NCBI RefSeq assembly: GCF_002770595.1
Contig: NZ_CP022986.1
Span: 3,906,001 to 3,970,000, forward strand
Origin: Chryseobacterium camelliae
GTDB lineage: Bacteria; Bacteroidota; Bacteroidia; Flavobacteriales; Weeksellaceae
DNA length: 64,000 nucleotides
Direction of reading: 5' to 3'
Below, piece by piece: positions 40,161-49,662 of the stretch; position 1 is the stretch's first letter, and every line of letters starts with the position of its first letter. The translations under genes were made by a program, and so were the position numbers. The notes beneath the pieces are model-generated. The model made no database searches. It had not been told where the DNA came from and saw nothing but the letters and a program-made list of their open reading frames with translations.

Positions 40161-41273
40161 TTATTGCACATAATCTTTCGCAGGCTGCTTGTCCACAATT
40201 TTCCCGTTCTGCAACACCAGGACAAATGGATTGCTTCTGGCTATGGTTTTAATAGCCGTTCCGTCCATCATGGTGTTTTTAATGGTTTTAAAAGTATTGG
40301 GATCTGTGGAAACGCCATATACCAAAGCTCCTTTCTGTGCATTTGCCTTTCGCTCTACTTTACCAAGCAGTTCCGGAGAAACGTCTTTGGGATGGTAAGA
40401 GAAAACCAGGATGGCTTTAGGAGCATTGATCACTTCATCTGTGATTTCCATTCCTGTAGGATCCTCAATTTTAAACTTGACAATCTCAGATTTGTAGCCT
40501 TCCTTCACCAGGACAGATTCATTTTTCCCTTCCTCGATTTTCCAGGGTGATCCTGCATCCCAGTATTTTTTATCATTGATATAATCATCCTGGTTTACTT
40601 TCAGCACTTCACCCGTCTTCTGGTTTTTGAGGGTGTAAAAAGTCTTGTATTCAGAAGGGTTTTTATTGATTTTAATTTTTTCTTGCTTCAGGTCAGTACC
40701 TATTTTGTAATCCCTGAAATCAATGATCGGTTCATGCATGATTCCCTGTGCCATACAATAGATCATACCAAGTGAGAGCAGTCCTAAAACGATATACTTC
40801 CAGGTTGCTGATGATCTTCCGGTCACCGTGTAATTGTATTCGTCTTTTTTCCTGAATTCTTTCCGGTACAGTGCAACAAGGATGATGAGTCCTACTAACA
40901 GGACAATATCTTTGATAAAGCTCTGCCACGGGGTAAACTTAATCGCGTCACCGAAACATCCGCAGTCTGTCACGACATTATAATAGGCAGAATAAAATGT
41001 AAGGAAACCGAAAAATACACAGAGTGCAATAAGCGCTGAAAGGGTAAACCTGAGCTTCAGCTTCAGCAGCAGCATCAATCCCAGCAAAAGTTCCAGTATG
41101 ACAACAATAATGGAGAACAGCAGGGCAAACTTTTCGAAAAAAGGCATATTGAAAACAGCAGGGGAGAAATATTCCTCCATTTTAAACGAAAACCCCACCA
41201 GATCCACTGCTTTTACAAAGCCTGAAAGAATGAAAATCAACGCGATGATGCAACGCAATATACCTTTGATCAT
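40161..41273 (-). CDS. BT_3928-type DoxX-like membrane protein
   Basis: A 370-aa protein. The N-terminal 140 residues form four membrane helices of the DoxX/MauE type (IALIFILSGFVKAVDLVGFSFKMEEYF) with the family's TDCGCFGDAIKFTPWQSFIKD loop containing a CGC pair. A fifth helix (about 160-180) precedes a periplasmic thioredoxin-like region of about 190 residues (AILVFSYHPKDVSPELLGK). The family is named after Bacteroides BT_3928. A disulfide or quinone-linked role is inferred from MauE/DoxX. It starts one base after the DUF1599 stop, so the two are coupled. Confidence 0.85.
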   Translation of the reverse strand: MIKGILRCIIALIFILSGFVKAVDLVGFSFKMEEYFSPAVFNMPFFEKFALLFSIIVVILELLLGLMLLLKLKLRFTLSALIALCVFFGFLTFYSAYYNVVTDCGCFGDAIKFTPWQSFIKDIVLLVGLIILVALYRKEFRKKDEYNYTVTGRSSATWKYIVLGLLSLGMIYCMAQGIMHEPIIDFRDYKIGTDLKQEKIKINKNPSEYKTFYTLKNQKTGEVLKVNQDDYINDKKYWDAGSPWKIEEGKNESVLVKEGYKSEIVKFKIEDPTGMEITDEVINAPKAILVFSYHPKDVSPELLGKVERKANAQKGALVYGVSTDPNTFKTIKNTMMDGTAIKTIARSNPFVLVLQNGKIVDKQPAKDYVQ

Positions 41274-41274
41274 A

Positions 41275-41841
41275 TTAAATAGTTTTAGGTTGGAATTCCT
41301 GGGCTTGTTCTGAGAATTTAATCAGGCAGAAGACTGCATAGTTCAGCATGTCGAAATAATTGGCTTCCAGGCCTTCGGAAACAATTGTTTTTCCCTGGTT
41401 GTCTTCAATCTGCTTGGTCCTCAGTACTTTCTGGTAAATCAGGTCTGTGATGGATGAAATCCTCATATCTCTCCAGGCTTCCCCGTAGTCATGGTTCTTC
41501 TTTTCCATCAGGACACGGGCTTCATTGGCATACCGGTCATACAGGCTCATGATTTCCTCATTGTTTTCATTGAAATCATTGGACATCCCTTTTTCCAGCT
41601 GGATCAGCCCGACAATGGAATAATTCACGATGGCTACGAACTCATCTTCCTCGCTTTCATCAATCATCTTTTTATCGGTCATCTGCAGGGTACGGATCCG
41701 GTTGACTTTAATGTAAATCTGATCGGTTATCGAGCTGGGCCTTAATACCCTCCAGGCCGCTCCGTAATCCTGTAACTTTTTGCTGAAAAGATCCCGGCAG
41801 TCGGCAACGACCTTCTGAAACTGTACTGAAGTCTTTAACAT
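41275..41841 (-). CDS. DUF1599 protein
   Basis: A 188-aa protein with two tandem copies of the DUF1599 (nucleotide modification-associated) unit: FSKKLQDYGAAWRVLRPSSITDQIYIKVNRIRTL in the first half and LMEKKNHDYGEAWRDMRISSITDLIYQKVLRTKQI in the second. Each has the K.(x)DYG.AWR......I.D.I..K pattern. It is the first gene of the tpiA-ward operon and is divergent from folP, with a -7 box 18 bp upstream. The function is unknown. Confidence 0.88.
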   Translation of the reverse strand: MLKTSVQFQKVVADCRDLFSKKLQDYGAAWRVLRPSSITDQIYIKVNRIRTLQMTDKKMIDESEEDEFVAIVNYSIVGLIQLEKGMSNDFNENNEEIMSLYDRYANEARVLMEKKNHDYGEAWRDMRISSITDLIYQKVLRTKQIEDNQGKTIVSEGLEANYFDMLNYAVFCLIKFSEQAQEFQPKTI

Positions 41842-41858
41842 AAATTCTCTTAATCTTT

Positions 41859-41866
41859 CAAAGATA
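41859..41866 (-). promoter_or_regulatory. -7 element of the DUF1599 operon
   Basis: Minus strand TATCTTTG, 17 bp before the ATG. Confidence 0.55.
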
Positions 41867-41920
41867 CAAAATAGGTTTTAGGTAGCGGGAATGGGGGATT
41901 TTAATTTTTGAATTATATAA

Positions 41921-42165
41921 ATTTTAGATGAGAGATAATAGATAATAGACGGATAGATGATAGACATAGGAGGGGGTATTGAGAGTTTTATTCCGGTAGC
42001 TAGTACTACTCCGCAGTTAAAAATCCATACTGCATACTGCATACTGCTACTATAGCTGCTAACCTCTAATATCTGAAATCTGACGTCTGATATCTAAAAT
42101 CTAAAATCCTTAACATCCCATCTATCATCTATCCCTCTATCATCTCTCATCTAAAATCTAAAATT
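41921..42165 (+). repeat. Left arm of inverted repeat around folP; 7-bp-period units
   Basis: The DUF1599-folP gap (41842-42201) holds no gene. It is made of 7-bp units: AGATAAT near 41930, three CATACTG copies near 42027, ATCTGAA/ATCTGAC/GTCTGAT/ATCTAAA near 42070-42110, and ATCTATC near 42122. The reverse complement recurs at 43045-43280; the central part (41993-42096) is nearly identical. Confidence 0.9.
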
Positions 42166-42171
42166 ACTTTC

Positions 42172-42179
42172 TATTTTTG
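42172..42179 (+). promoter_or_regulatory. folP -7 element
   Basis: TATTTTTG, 22 bp before the folP ATG and directly after the repeat arm. Confidence 0.55.
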
Positions 42180-42201
42180 TACTTCCAAAATCTCCGGACT
42201 T

Positions 42202-43053
42202 ATGCGTGATCACTTTTTAAACTGCAACGGCAGGCTGATCGATTTACAGATGCCGAAAATCATGGGCATCCTGAACCTTACACCCGATTCTTTTTCAGAC
42301 GGAGGGAAGTTCAATACGGTACATTCCGCTTTGCGGCATGCGGAAACACTGATCCGTGAAGGTGCTGAAATCATTGATATCGGTCCGCAGTCTACCCGTC
42401 CCGGCGCAGAATTTCTCAGCAGTGAAGAAGAGATCCGGAGGCTGGGGAACGTCATTTCCGAGATCAAAAAAGAATTTCCTGGCGTACTCGTGTCACTGGA
42501 TACGTTTTATGGTGCTACGGTACGCTTTGGCTTCAACGAAGGTATTGACATCGTCAACGATATTTCGGCAGGGCAGTTTGATGAAAGCATGTGGCCGGAA
42601 GTGGCCGGTACGCGGCTTCCGTACATCGTCATGCACAGTAACCCGGAGTATTCAGCAATGCACCAGAAAATACAGTACGAAGATATTACTTTAGCGGTCA
42701 ACCGCTACCTGATGGAGAAAACCAGGGCCCTGATGGAATTCGGGATCTATGATGTCATCTTAGATCCCGGATTCGGATTCGGAAAAACGGTGGACGACCA
42801 GATGAAGCTGCTGGAGGAAGCCGGTTACCTCGGGTTCGGAAGATTTCCTTTACTCATCGGGATTTCCAGGAAATCATTCATTTACAAGCCACTCGGTAAA
42901 TCTCCCTCGGACATCAATGAAGAAACCCAGAAGCTGCATCTGAAAGTACTTCAGCAGGGCGCTAAAATCCTCCGGGTACATGACGTAGCCGAAGCGAAAA
43001 AAACGGTGGATGAGTTTTTGAGTAGAAGAAGTAAGATTGAAGACGATAGATGA
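42202..43053 (+). CDS. folP: Dihydropteroate synthase
   Basis: A 283-aa TIM-barrel enzyme that joins p-aminobenzoate to dihydropterin pyrophosphate in folate synthesis, the sulfonamide target. The motifs are IMGILNLTPDSFSDGG, EIIDIGPQSTRPG (usually GgeSTRPG, here GPQSTRPG), DIVNDIS, VILDPGFGFGKT, and LLIGISRKSF. The C-terminal residues after the catalytic domain and the stop codon are encoded inside the right repeat arm. It is divergent from the DUF1599-tpiA run. Confidence 0.96.
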   Translation: MRDHFLNCNGRLIDLQMPKIMGILNLTPDSFSDGGKFNTVHSALRHAETLIREGAEIIDIGPQSTRPGAEFLSSEEEIRRLGNVISEIKKEFPGVLVSLDTFYGATVRFGFNEGIDIVNDISAGQFDESMWPEVAGTRLPYIVMHSNPEYSAMHQKIQYEDITLAVNRYLMEKTRALMEFGIYDVILDPGFGFGKTVDDQMKLLEEAGYLGFGRFPLLIGISRKSFIYKPLGKSPSDINEETQKLHLKVLQQGAKILRVHDVAEAKKTVDEFLSRRSKIEDDR

Positions 43054-43280
43054 TAGATGATAGATGGATAGATAATAGATGGATGTTAAAGATTTTAGAT
43101 ATCAGATATCAGACGTCAGATTTCAGATATTAGAGGTTAGCAGCTATAGTAGCAGTATGTAATATGTAGTATGAATTTTTAACTGCGGAGTAGTACTTGC
43201 TACCGGATTAAATTTCTCAATAAAACCTCGACCTTATCTATCATCTATCCGTCTATTATCTCTCATCTAAAATCTATAAT
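43045..43280 (-). repeat. Right arm of inverted repeat around folP
   Basis: The reverse complement of 41921-42165 with point differences and small indels. It starts inside the last folP codons (GATAGATGATAGATG units). It shares the central CCGGTAGC-AGTACTACTCCGCAG and CTGCTACTATAGCTGCTAACC stretches with the left arm. Confidence 0.9.
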
Positions 43281-43306
43281 CAAATCTAATCTCTGATTTA
43301 CCTCTT

Positions 43307-43543
43307 CTAATTAAACTTCGCCATCTTATCTGCAAATTCCCGGGAGAATTCTTTCCGGTCTTCTTCCAGCTTTTCGGTGGTGGCGGGGAGGATATAGTTG
43401 AAGAGGATCGTGTCTTCATGGTCCAGGAAAATAAGTTCCTTCTCATTGCCGTCGATCATCTGGGCGAAAATTTCCCACATGGAAGTATCTTTTAGTTTAA
43501 GCAATTCAAAAAACTGTTCGGCTTGTACGGTGATATTCTGCAT
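43307..43543 (-). CDS. Small conserved-looking protein, unknown
   Basis: A 78-aa acidic cytosolic protein with no signal or membrane segment. The helical start (VQAEQFFELLKLKDTSMWEIFAQMI) is followed by a beta hairpin (EKELIFLDHEDTILFNYIL) and a charged helix to the end. It starts 21 bp after the DUF5686 stop and is probably its operon partner. No family is recognised. Confidence 0.65.
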   Translation of the reverse strand: MQNITVQAEQFFELLKLKDTSMWEIFAQMIDGNEKELIFLDHEDTILFNYILPATTEKLEEDRKEFSREFADKMAKFN

Positions 43544-43564
43544 ATTGTTGATTTCTTTTCTGTG

Positions 43565-45973
43565 TTAAAATTCCAGCAGTTTGAGCTTGAACTGTATGGC
43601 GAAATTCTGCTTGAAGTTCCGGGTGGTATAATAGCCGACCCGGTAAAACAATCCCAGATTGAAGTAGCTCGAAAGGAAATTGTTCCATTCAAGTCCGACC
43701 TCCTGGTATAAGCGGTTCAGCTGCCTGAAACGGAACTGGTGGTATTCCGGATGCTTCATGTATCCGATAGTTCCCCTGAGCACAAAATCGAAGCTTGAGA
43801 TATTCTGCCCGAAACTTTTGAAATACCATGGCAGCTTATGCGTAAAATAATACGCCACAAAACGGTCGTTATAATATTTACCCCCTTCCAGGGTAGCAAA
43901 ACCCAGGTAGGACGTAAGGTTGAAGTTGATATCTCGGCTTGGGGAAGCCAGCCCGTTCATCGTGAAGTTTTTCCAGATCGGGGCATCACCCAAGACCAGT
44001 CCGCCATAAAGCCTGAAGCCTGTAGTGCCCAGAACGGTTTTAAAATTATGAACGAAAAGGGCATCAAAGCGGGTGTAATTGAAATCACCGCCCAGCAGAT
44101 GGTAGCTCTGTTCGTAATTGAAGTACAGTTCAGGATACTTCTGGTCAATCAGCGATTTCCCCTGTGGCGTCATGATGTTGGTGGAATTCGGTGAAAACTT
44201 CAGGGTAAGCAGCGTATTGAAATTGTCAAAGGAAGATCCCCTGTTCCGGAACTGGTAGTTAAACATAGCCTCCTCATCATTCCGCCTGGCTGCAAAAGCC
44301 AGGGTAAGTCCATTGGTAACATCATTCAGGTAGGATATGGAGGCCCCTTTATACCGGAAATATTTATCATTATTCAGATTGTTTCCGTAGTTCATGGTCC
44401 GCATTTTAAAGCTCCAGAGCCTCCTGCTGAATTCTCCGGAAGCCGTCACATCATCATAATATTCAACCCGGAAGAACGCATTTTTTTCCAGGGTAGTTTT
44501 CATATCGAGCCCTATGCCGTATTTCCAGCGGTCATCCTTAAACCCATAGGCGAAATAGTAATCAGGTGAAAAGTAAGGATTGAAGATTTCGTTCACTTTC
44601 GCTTTCAATCCTACCCTGAATCCTTCATACAAATTATAATTTACGATCTCATCCACGGCGAAATCCATCACGCCTACACGTACCTGTCCGTTCAGGAGTG
44701 CCGTGAGTACCCTGGCTTTGCTGTCTATATTGTAAATCCTGCCGATGCTGTCGATCGTGGCATAGGTATTCCTTTCGCGTACACTCAGTGGATCAGTACG
44801 GTACAGGTTCAGGGATTTCCCGTCTGCATTTTTTACCGAAAACGTATATCCTTTGAAAGCCTCCCGGTTGGTTTCAATAGGAGACTGGTAATCAAAATAC
44901 CGGGAGCTCAGGAAAGCGTAGGTCCCAAAGCTTCTTTTTTCATTTTTAGATGCTTTTCCGTCCGTGTTTTTTCCCTCCTGCATCTGCATCCTGCTCATTT
45001 TCAGCTTCACGGTTTCGTGGGCGAGGAACCATTTATTATTGAAATACGTCCATTCGCTGGTAATGATGCCGTCACTTTTATTTTTGCTGAAATTTTCTAT
45101 TTTCTTGATGCCGTACGTCTCCGTATCGATATAAATGGCCCCATTGTACCTGGTCTTTCGGTCCGGTTTTTTGTAATTGACCTCACGGAAACGGATCACG
45201 AAATTTTTCCTTCCGTCCATGGTTATGGTATCTGTTAAAAAGAACCGGTAAAGCCCTCTGTTTTCCTGCTTCAGCTGGGTAGGGAGGTTGTCCCGGTTGC
45301 TCTGCTGCAGGGCAATCATTTCATAAATAGGCTGCTTGAGACCGGAAATCCTGTTGTCCAGGATGTTGATCTTTTCGCCGTATTTTTTTGAGTAGAGGAA
45401 TTCCTGCGCCCGTTCCCAAAGAAAGAGTTTGCTCTTGGAAAAGATGTTTCTTGCGGAGATATTGTTTAGGGAATCTTTTTTCCTTTTGCGTTTTATAAAA
45501 TCATGATCGCGGAAGATTTCATTGAACTGCACGAGGCTGTCCTCATCAATATCCATGGATACCTTTTCGTAGGACTTATAGGAGTAGGAATCCAGGCTTT
45601 TGGGAGCGTTTTCCCTGAACATCCGTTCTACCATTTTAAGGATTTCCAGCGCCCGGGGGTCACTTTTATCCTTGATAATCACCGCTTCGATATCGGTTGT
45701 CTTTGCGGAACCTTTTTTCAGCGCAACCTGAATCGATTTTTCAACGCTCACGCTTTCACTTTGGTACCGGTCTGCCTGTACTTCAATACGGCTGCATGCC
45801 GTTTTAAACTCCAGGCTGCCGTCATCGTCCGTATAACCAAGGACAGTATTGTTACAGGATATTGCTGCATGAGAGACGGAAGCTTTCGTTACATCATCAA
45901 TAACCCTGATTCTTGATTGTGAGTAACCCAGAATAAAGGCCATGAAAAATATAATAAATAAGATCCTTTTCAT
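43565..45973 (-). CDS. DUF5686 family protein with carboxypeptidase-like N-domain (copy 1)
   Basis: An 802-aa exported protein. After the signal peptide (MKRILFIIFFMAFILGYSQ) comes a carboxypeptidase-regulatory-like beta-sandwich (about 20-90, VIDDVTKASVSHAAISCNN), then the motif IIKDKSDPRALEILKMVER and the long DUF5686 region. The C-terminal half is a predicted outer-membrane barrel with many aromatic strands, ending NFAIQFKLKLLEF. The family is widespread in Bacteroidota; TonB-receptor-like export or surface roles are guessed but unproven. It is paralogous to the gene at 49663-52125. Confidence 0.9.
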   Translation of the reverse strand: MKRILFIIFFMAFILGYSQSRIRVIDDVTKASVSHAAISCNNTVLGYTDDDGSLEFKTACSRIEVQADRYQSESVSVEKSIQVALKKGSAKTTDIEAVIIKDKSDPRALEILKMVERMFRENAPKSLDSYSYKSYEKVSMDIDEDSLVQFNEIFRDHDFIKRKRKKDSLNNISARNIFSKSKLFLWERAQEFLYSKKYGEKINILDNRISGLKQPIYEMIALQQSNRDNLPTQLKQENRGLYRFFLTDTITMDGRKNFVIRFREVNYKKPDRKTRYNGAIYIDTETYGIKKIENFSKNKSDGIITSEWTYFNNKWFLAHETVKLKMSRMQMQEGKNTDGKASKNEKRSFGTYAFLSSRYFDYQSPIETNREAFKGYTFSVKNADGKSLNLYRTDPLSVRERNTYATIDSIGRIYNIDSKARVLTALLNGQVRVGVMDFAVDEIVNYNLYEGFRVGLKAKVNEIFNPYFSPDYYFAYGFKDDRWKYGIGLDMKTTLEKNAFFRVEYYDDVTASGEFSRRLWSFKMRTMNYGNNLNNDKYFRYKGASISYLNDVTNGLTLAFAARRNDEEAMFNYQFRNRGSSFDNFNTLLTLKFSPNSTNIMTPQGKSLIDQKYPELYFNYEQSYHLLGGDFNYTRFDALFVHNFKTVLGTTGFRLYGGLVLGDAPIWKNFTMNGLASPSRDINFNLTSYLGFATLEGGKYYNDRFVAYYFTHKLPWYFKSFGQNISSFDFVLRGTIGYMKHPEYHQFRFRQLNRLYQEVGLEWNNFLSSYFNLGLFYRVGYYTTRNFKQNFAIQFKLKLLEF

Positions 45974-46040
45974 AAATGCGGATCAAAATTAAGCATATTT
46001 CTGATTCCGAAAAAGTTTTCCACCGGAGAATCATCGGCAG

Positions 46041-46069
46041 TAAAAATAAAATCCCGGAAAATCCGGGAT
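46041..46069 (-). terminator. Terminator of the di-heme peroxidase gene
   Basis: ATCCCGGA, AAA loop, TCCGGGAT, followed on the minus strand by TTTATTTTT. Confidence 0.75.
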
Positions 46070-46075
46070 CTATAT

Positions 46076-47887
46076 TCAGTGGTCATTCAATGCATTAAGG
46101 AAATCAATGATGGCTGAAGTCTCTTTGTCAGAAAGATTCAGCGGCGTATCTGAAAGCGTCTGGTTATCGGCTTTCAACCCGAATCCTTTCCCTCCGCCTT
46201 TATTATAAAATTCCATTACCTCTTTTAACGTTCGATAACCGCCGTTGTGCATATACGGGCCTGTTTTTCCGATGTTCCTGAGCGTAGGGGTTTTGAACGA
46301 ATGCTGAAGAAATGCTACTGTTCCATGGAATTTCCCTCTTCCCGGATCCTGATCCAGGACCTTATTGGAAGCATTTTCAGCCACGCCCAGTACTTCCTGC
46401 TCGGTTTTGGTATAGTTCGGCGGAACCGTACCGTTGAAGAGCGGCAGGAAATGGCAGATGGCACACTGCGCTTTCCCCATAAACAGGTTAAATCCTTTTT
46501 TCTGACTTTCCGTCATTGCCTTTTTATCTCCGCGCATGTACCGGTCGAAATCAGAATTAAAAGCAGCCAATGACCGGATGTAGCTTGCCAGCACATTCTG
46601 GAGCTGCCAGATCTCGGCATTTTTTCCTTTATAAATCTTCCGGAAGGCAGTACGGTATTCCGGGTCGCTGTTGATTTTGGCAATAATCCTGCTGAGGTCA
46701 CCGTGCATCTCCTCTTTATTGGTAATCACATCCGAACTCTGCCCTTCAAGGTCATCTTTCCGCATGTCCCAGAACTGTCCGTGCTGAAAAGCCGAATAGC
46801 TCAGGGAAGGTGTATTCCTTTTCAGTGGTGAATCGGTGAGTGACATGGATTTTTCCATGCCATCCGTAAAGGCTTTTTCAGCGACATGGCAGGTAGCACA
46901 GCTTCGTGTATTGTTATCGGACAGGATCTTATCGTTGAAGAGCTGTTTGCCTAATTGTACTTTTTCAGGTGACATTTCAAACTGTTTCCCGGGAACAAAG
47001 GCATTCGGGTTGAAAGCATTTTTGGAGTAAAATGTGCGGACGTTTTTATTCAGTGCCGAGGTTACTTCTATGGCCGGGATCTCTTCCTGCTTCTGGAAAT
47101 CGATCATCAGCGAAGTAATGGTGTTCAGGTGCTCCGGAATAAAACGGATGTAATCAAACGTGTTTTTGTCCTGATTTTGGCTCAGGTAAGCCTTGGCAGC
47201 CTCGATCTCCTTGCTGATCTGTTTAAGCGATTTTTCCTTCGACCGTTCTGTGGAAATCAGCTGCAGTGTTTTCTTAACAGCATGCAATGCATAGGGCATT
47301 TCCTTTAAAAAAGTTCCGGATACCGGAGTGTCAAATCCTGCAATCCCCAGGCTGGAGATCCGGAATGCTTCCTGCCTCAGCGCATCGAAAACCTGGTCTT
47401 TGGAAATGGTGATAGCCTGGAAGTTGACTTTGATTGCGTTGCTTTTGTTGGTGAGGTTTTTCAGCATCCGGATCACCTCATTTTTATTGGCCGGATCATA
47501 AGGGTACAGCAGCTCTTCCAGCACCTGGAGCCCTTCGGGTTCTATTTCCACATGCTCCTGCATCTCGATCTCAGGTAAAGCCGGGCCGTTGATGAAACGG
47601 GCTGTCTGGGGAAGGAAATATTCCACAGCCCATTCCATTTTCTTATAGGTGGTTCTCAGTGTTTCAAATTGTTTCTGAAGATCAGCATGTTCCGGATTTC
47701 CGGATACGGTTGTGATAAGTGCATTGGTCTGCTTCAGAAAGTCTGTATTGGTCCTGAAAATGTCTTTTTTTACTTCAGCAAGGTCGTCATGAACCGGCTG
47801 CTGGTTCTGGGTGCACTGTAATGCCCCGAATACGGCAAAAGTGATGAAAAGAAAAACAGATAACGGGTATTTTAAAAGGATTTTCAT
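46076..47887 (-). CDS. Di-heme cytochrome-c peroxidase lipoprotein with N-terminal helical domain
   Basis: A 603-aa protein. Signal peptide with lipobox Cys 25 (GALQC). Residues about 30-290 are an all-helical domain not found in plain bacterial CCPs. The peroxidase part (about 300-600) has the two heme sites CATCH (330-334) and CAICH (475-479), plus FKTPTLRNIGKTGPYMHNGGY, the typical CCP/MauG ending. It should reduce H2O2, or oxidise a partner, in the periplasm. It lies 62 bp after the PhoX-like lipoprotein gene; I know this pairing from other flavobacteria. Confidence 0.92.
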   Translation of the reverse strand: MKILLKYPLSVFLFITFAVFGALQCTQNQQPVHDDLAEVKKDIFRTNTDFLKQTNALITTVSGNPEHADLQKQFETLRTTYKKMEWAVEYFLPQTARFINGPALPEIEMQEHVEIEPEGLQVLEELLYPYDPANKNEVIRMLKNLTNKSNAIKVNFQAITISKDQVFDALRQEAFRISSLGIAGFDTPVSGTFLKEMPYALHAVKKTLQLISTERSKEKSLKQISKEIEAAKAYLSQNQDKNTFDYIRFIPEHLNTITSLMIDFQKQEEIPAIEVTSALNKNVRTFYSKNAFNPNAFVPGKQFEMSPEKVQLGKQLFNDKILSDNNTRSCATCHVAEKAFTDGMEKSMSLTDSPLKRNTPSLSYSAFQHGQFWDMRKDDLEGQSSDVITNKEEMHGDLSRIIAKINSDPEYRTAFRKIYKGKNAEIWQLQNVLASYIRSLAAFNSDFDRYMRGDKKAMTESQKKGFNLFMGKAQCAICHFLPLFNGTVPPNYTKTEQEVLGVAENASNKVLDQDPGRGKFHGTVAFLQHSFKTPTLRNIGKTGPYMHNGGYRTLKEVMEFYNKGGGKGFGLKADNQTLSDTPLNLSDKETSAIIDFLNALNDH

Positions 47888-47949
47888 ATGTATGAAAAAG
47901 TATCAATAGAATTTCTCCTACTGATACTCTGTATTAATGAATGATACAA

Positions 47950-49434
47950 TTATTTCTGAACGTTTCTGATGATCAGGATCTGTCCGCCTTCCTTATTGGT
48001 GTTTACTCCGGCACCGTCTGCATTGGCGAACGCATCTTTCTGCCATGTGTGCGAGTGGATGTTCACGGCAAAGGTGTTAGGAACCCCGATGATGTCTGAG
48101 ATATCAACCATGGCTCCGTATTCCCATGATCCAAGCTTGGTAAGCTGGCCGGATTGGTTGTAAGAAGCCTGCCATGCCGCATCGTTCCTGTTATGCTTCA
48201 TATTCAGCCATGGCTTGTACTGTTTCGTTTTGATGTCCAGCTGCCAAATGTATGAGTCGTGGGTAGCGGCAGGGTAGTAAGAATCCCCGTCTTCCTGGAT
48301 GTATACATAATTTTCCGTTACACAAAGGTTATCCGGGTTGATCAGGTTGCTTCCCGGGCTGGAATCTCCTTCAGCGACCAGTTCAAGCTTTCCGGTCAGC
48401 ATATTGCTTTCATTCAGGACCAGTTTATATACTCTTCCCCACATGGTAAGTCCGGCTTTAGGGTTCACTCCGTCCGAAGACTCCCCGGTAGCGGTGAAGT
48501 AGATTTCTCTTCCTTTTCCGGCTCCTTTTCTGTAATCCACGTCCTCTACTCTTGAGAAACGGATCGCATTGTTATCGATGTTCTTCTGGTTGATCTGGGC
48601 ACCGGTCAGGGATTTGGCATTTTGGATCTCTACGAATTCCACATCATACTGGTTCCCTTTGGTCATATTGGTCTCCGTATAATTGCTGTTGGTTCTTTTC
48701 AGTGCATACAGTTTTCCGTTGTTCAGGTCACCCTGGGTATCGGAAACATACATGATCAATTGCCCGGCAGACTGGTGCGAAGAGCTGAAAGACTGGTCTT
48801 CACCAATCAGGATATAGGTCTTACCGTTGGAAACGTCTTTAGGAAGCGGAACGGCATTTTCCATCGATGCTTTTCCTAAAGCAGGCTTTACCCTTGACTG
48901 ATCTGCAGCCTGGGACGCCGGCGACAGCGGGTTTATAGCATGCACCATACTTTCTTCACCGGATTCTCCTGCCGTAAGGAATGCGCTGAAGCCATGTTCA
49001 GCTACGGTAGCCAGTGTTGCAGAACATAATCTGGTCATTCCCCCGATTCCGTTCAGGATGTATTCCCCTTTTACCGGTCTGAAACTTTTATCAAGGTATA
49101 CTCTGGATACCGATTTGGTAATTTCATGATTGGTAATCATCAGGTATCCGTCTGAACTCGGGTCCTTCATGATTCCCATTCCGTCCGGCTGGCCTGCGAA
49201 GACGAAGTTCGGGCTTCCGGCAAGGACATCGGAGCTGGAAATCAGCGTTGTAATGGTAAGGTTTTCAAAGCCGCTCATGGCATAGGCAAATGCGGGCTCT
49301 TTAGAAAAGTTTTCAATTTTGATGTTCGGGTTTACGGGGTTTTCATTACTGTCTGTCGTATCATCATTACAGTTCTGAAAGATGGTCGCCGCCAGGAATA
49401 AGGCACCGATAGTTTTGTAAATTTTCATAATCAC
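47950..49434 (-). CDS. PhoX/DUF839-type lipoprotein
   Basis: A 494-aa predicted lipoprotein (lipobox Cys in ATIFQNC, about residue 22, followed by DDTTDSNENP). It belongs to the DUF839/PhoX-like propeller group: GYLMITNHEITKS, GGMTRLCSATLATVAEHGFSAFLTAGE, RVEDVDYRKGAGKGREIYFTATGES, and INPDNLCVTENYVYIQEDGD. PhoX enzymes are Ca/Fe alkaline phosphatases; whether this relative keeps activity cannot be judged. The start may be MIMK or the Met two codons later. It is upstream of the di-heme peroxidase in a likely operon. Confidence 0.85.
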   Translation of the reverse strand: MIMKIYKTIGALFLAATIFQNCNDDTTDSNENPVNPNIKIENFSKEPAFAYAMSGFENLTITTLISSSDVLAGSPNFVFAGQPDGMGIMKDPSSDGYLMITNHEITKSVSRVYLDKSFRPVKGEYILNGIGGMTRLCSATLATVAEHGFSAFLTAGESGEESMVHAINPLSPASQAADQSRVKPALGKASMENAVPLPKDVSNGKTYILIGEDQSFSSSHQSAGQLIMYVSDTQGDLNNGKLYALKRTNSNYTETNMTKGNQYDVEFVEIQNAKSLTGAQINQKNIDNNAIRFSRVEDVDYRKGAGKGREIYFTATGESSDGVNPKAGLTMWGRVYKLVLNESNMLTGKLELVAEGDSSPGSNLINPDNLCVTENYVYIQEDGDSYYPAATHDSYIWQLDIKTKQYKPWLNMKHNRNDAAWQASYNQSGQLTKLGSWEYGAMVDISDIIGVPNTFAVNIHSHTWQKDAFANADGAGVNTNKEGGQILIIRNVQK

Positions 49435-49627
49435 TTTTATTTCGATGATGCAAAACTAAAGGTCTATTGTTAACTGTATTTTAAAAACGGGAAGAGTTAC
49501 ATGAACTTTACTTTATTAAAGAATAACCAGTGTTAAGGAAAAGTCAATAATTAGAACCGATCAAAATAGAAGATTGCTGCACCGGAAAATTGTTTGGAAA
49601 ATACCGGTCTTTCTGAATTCCAGACCA

Positions 49628-49654
49628 TAAAAAACTGCCCCGGTAGAGGCAGTT
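49628..49654 (-). terminator. Terminator of the second DUF5686 gene
   Basis: AACTGCC/GGCAGTT stem with an 8-nt loop, followed on the minus strand by TTTTTT. Confidence 0.75.
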
Positions 49655-49662
49655 GATATTGT

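Noticed and set aside
41921..42165. CRISPR array
   Set aside because: The units are 7 bp and contiguous, with no unique spacers of 25-40 bp.
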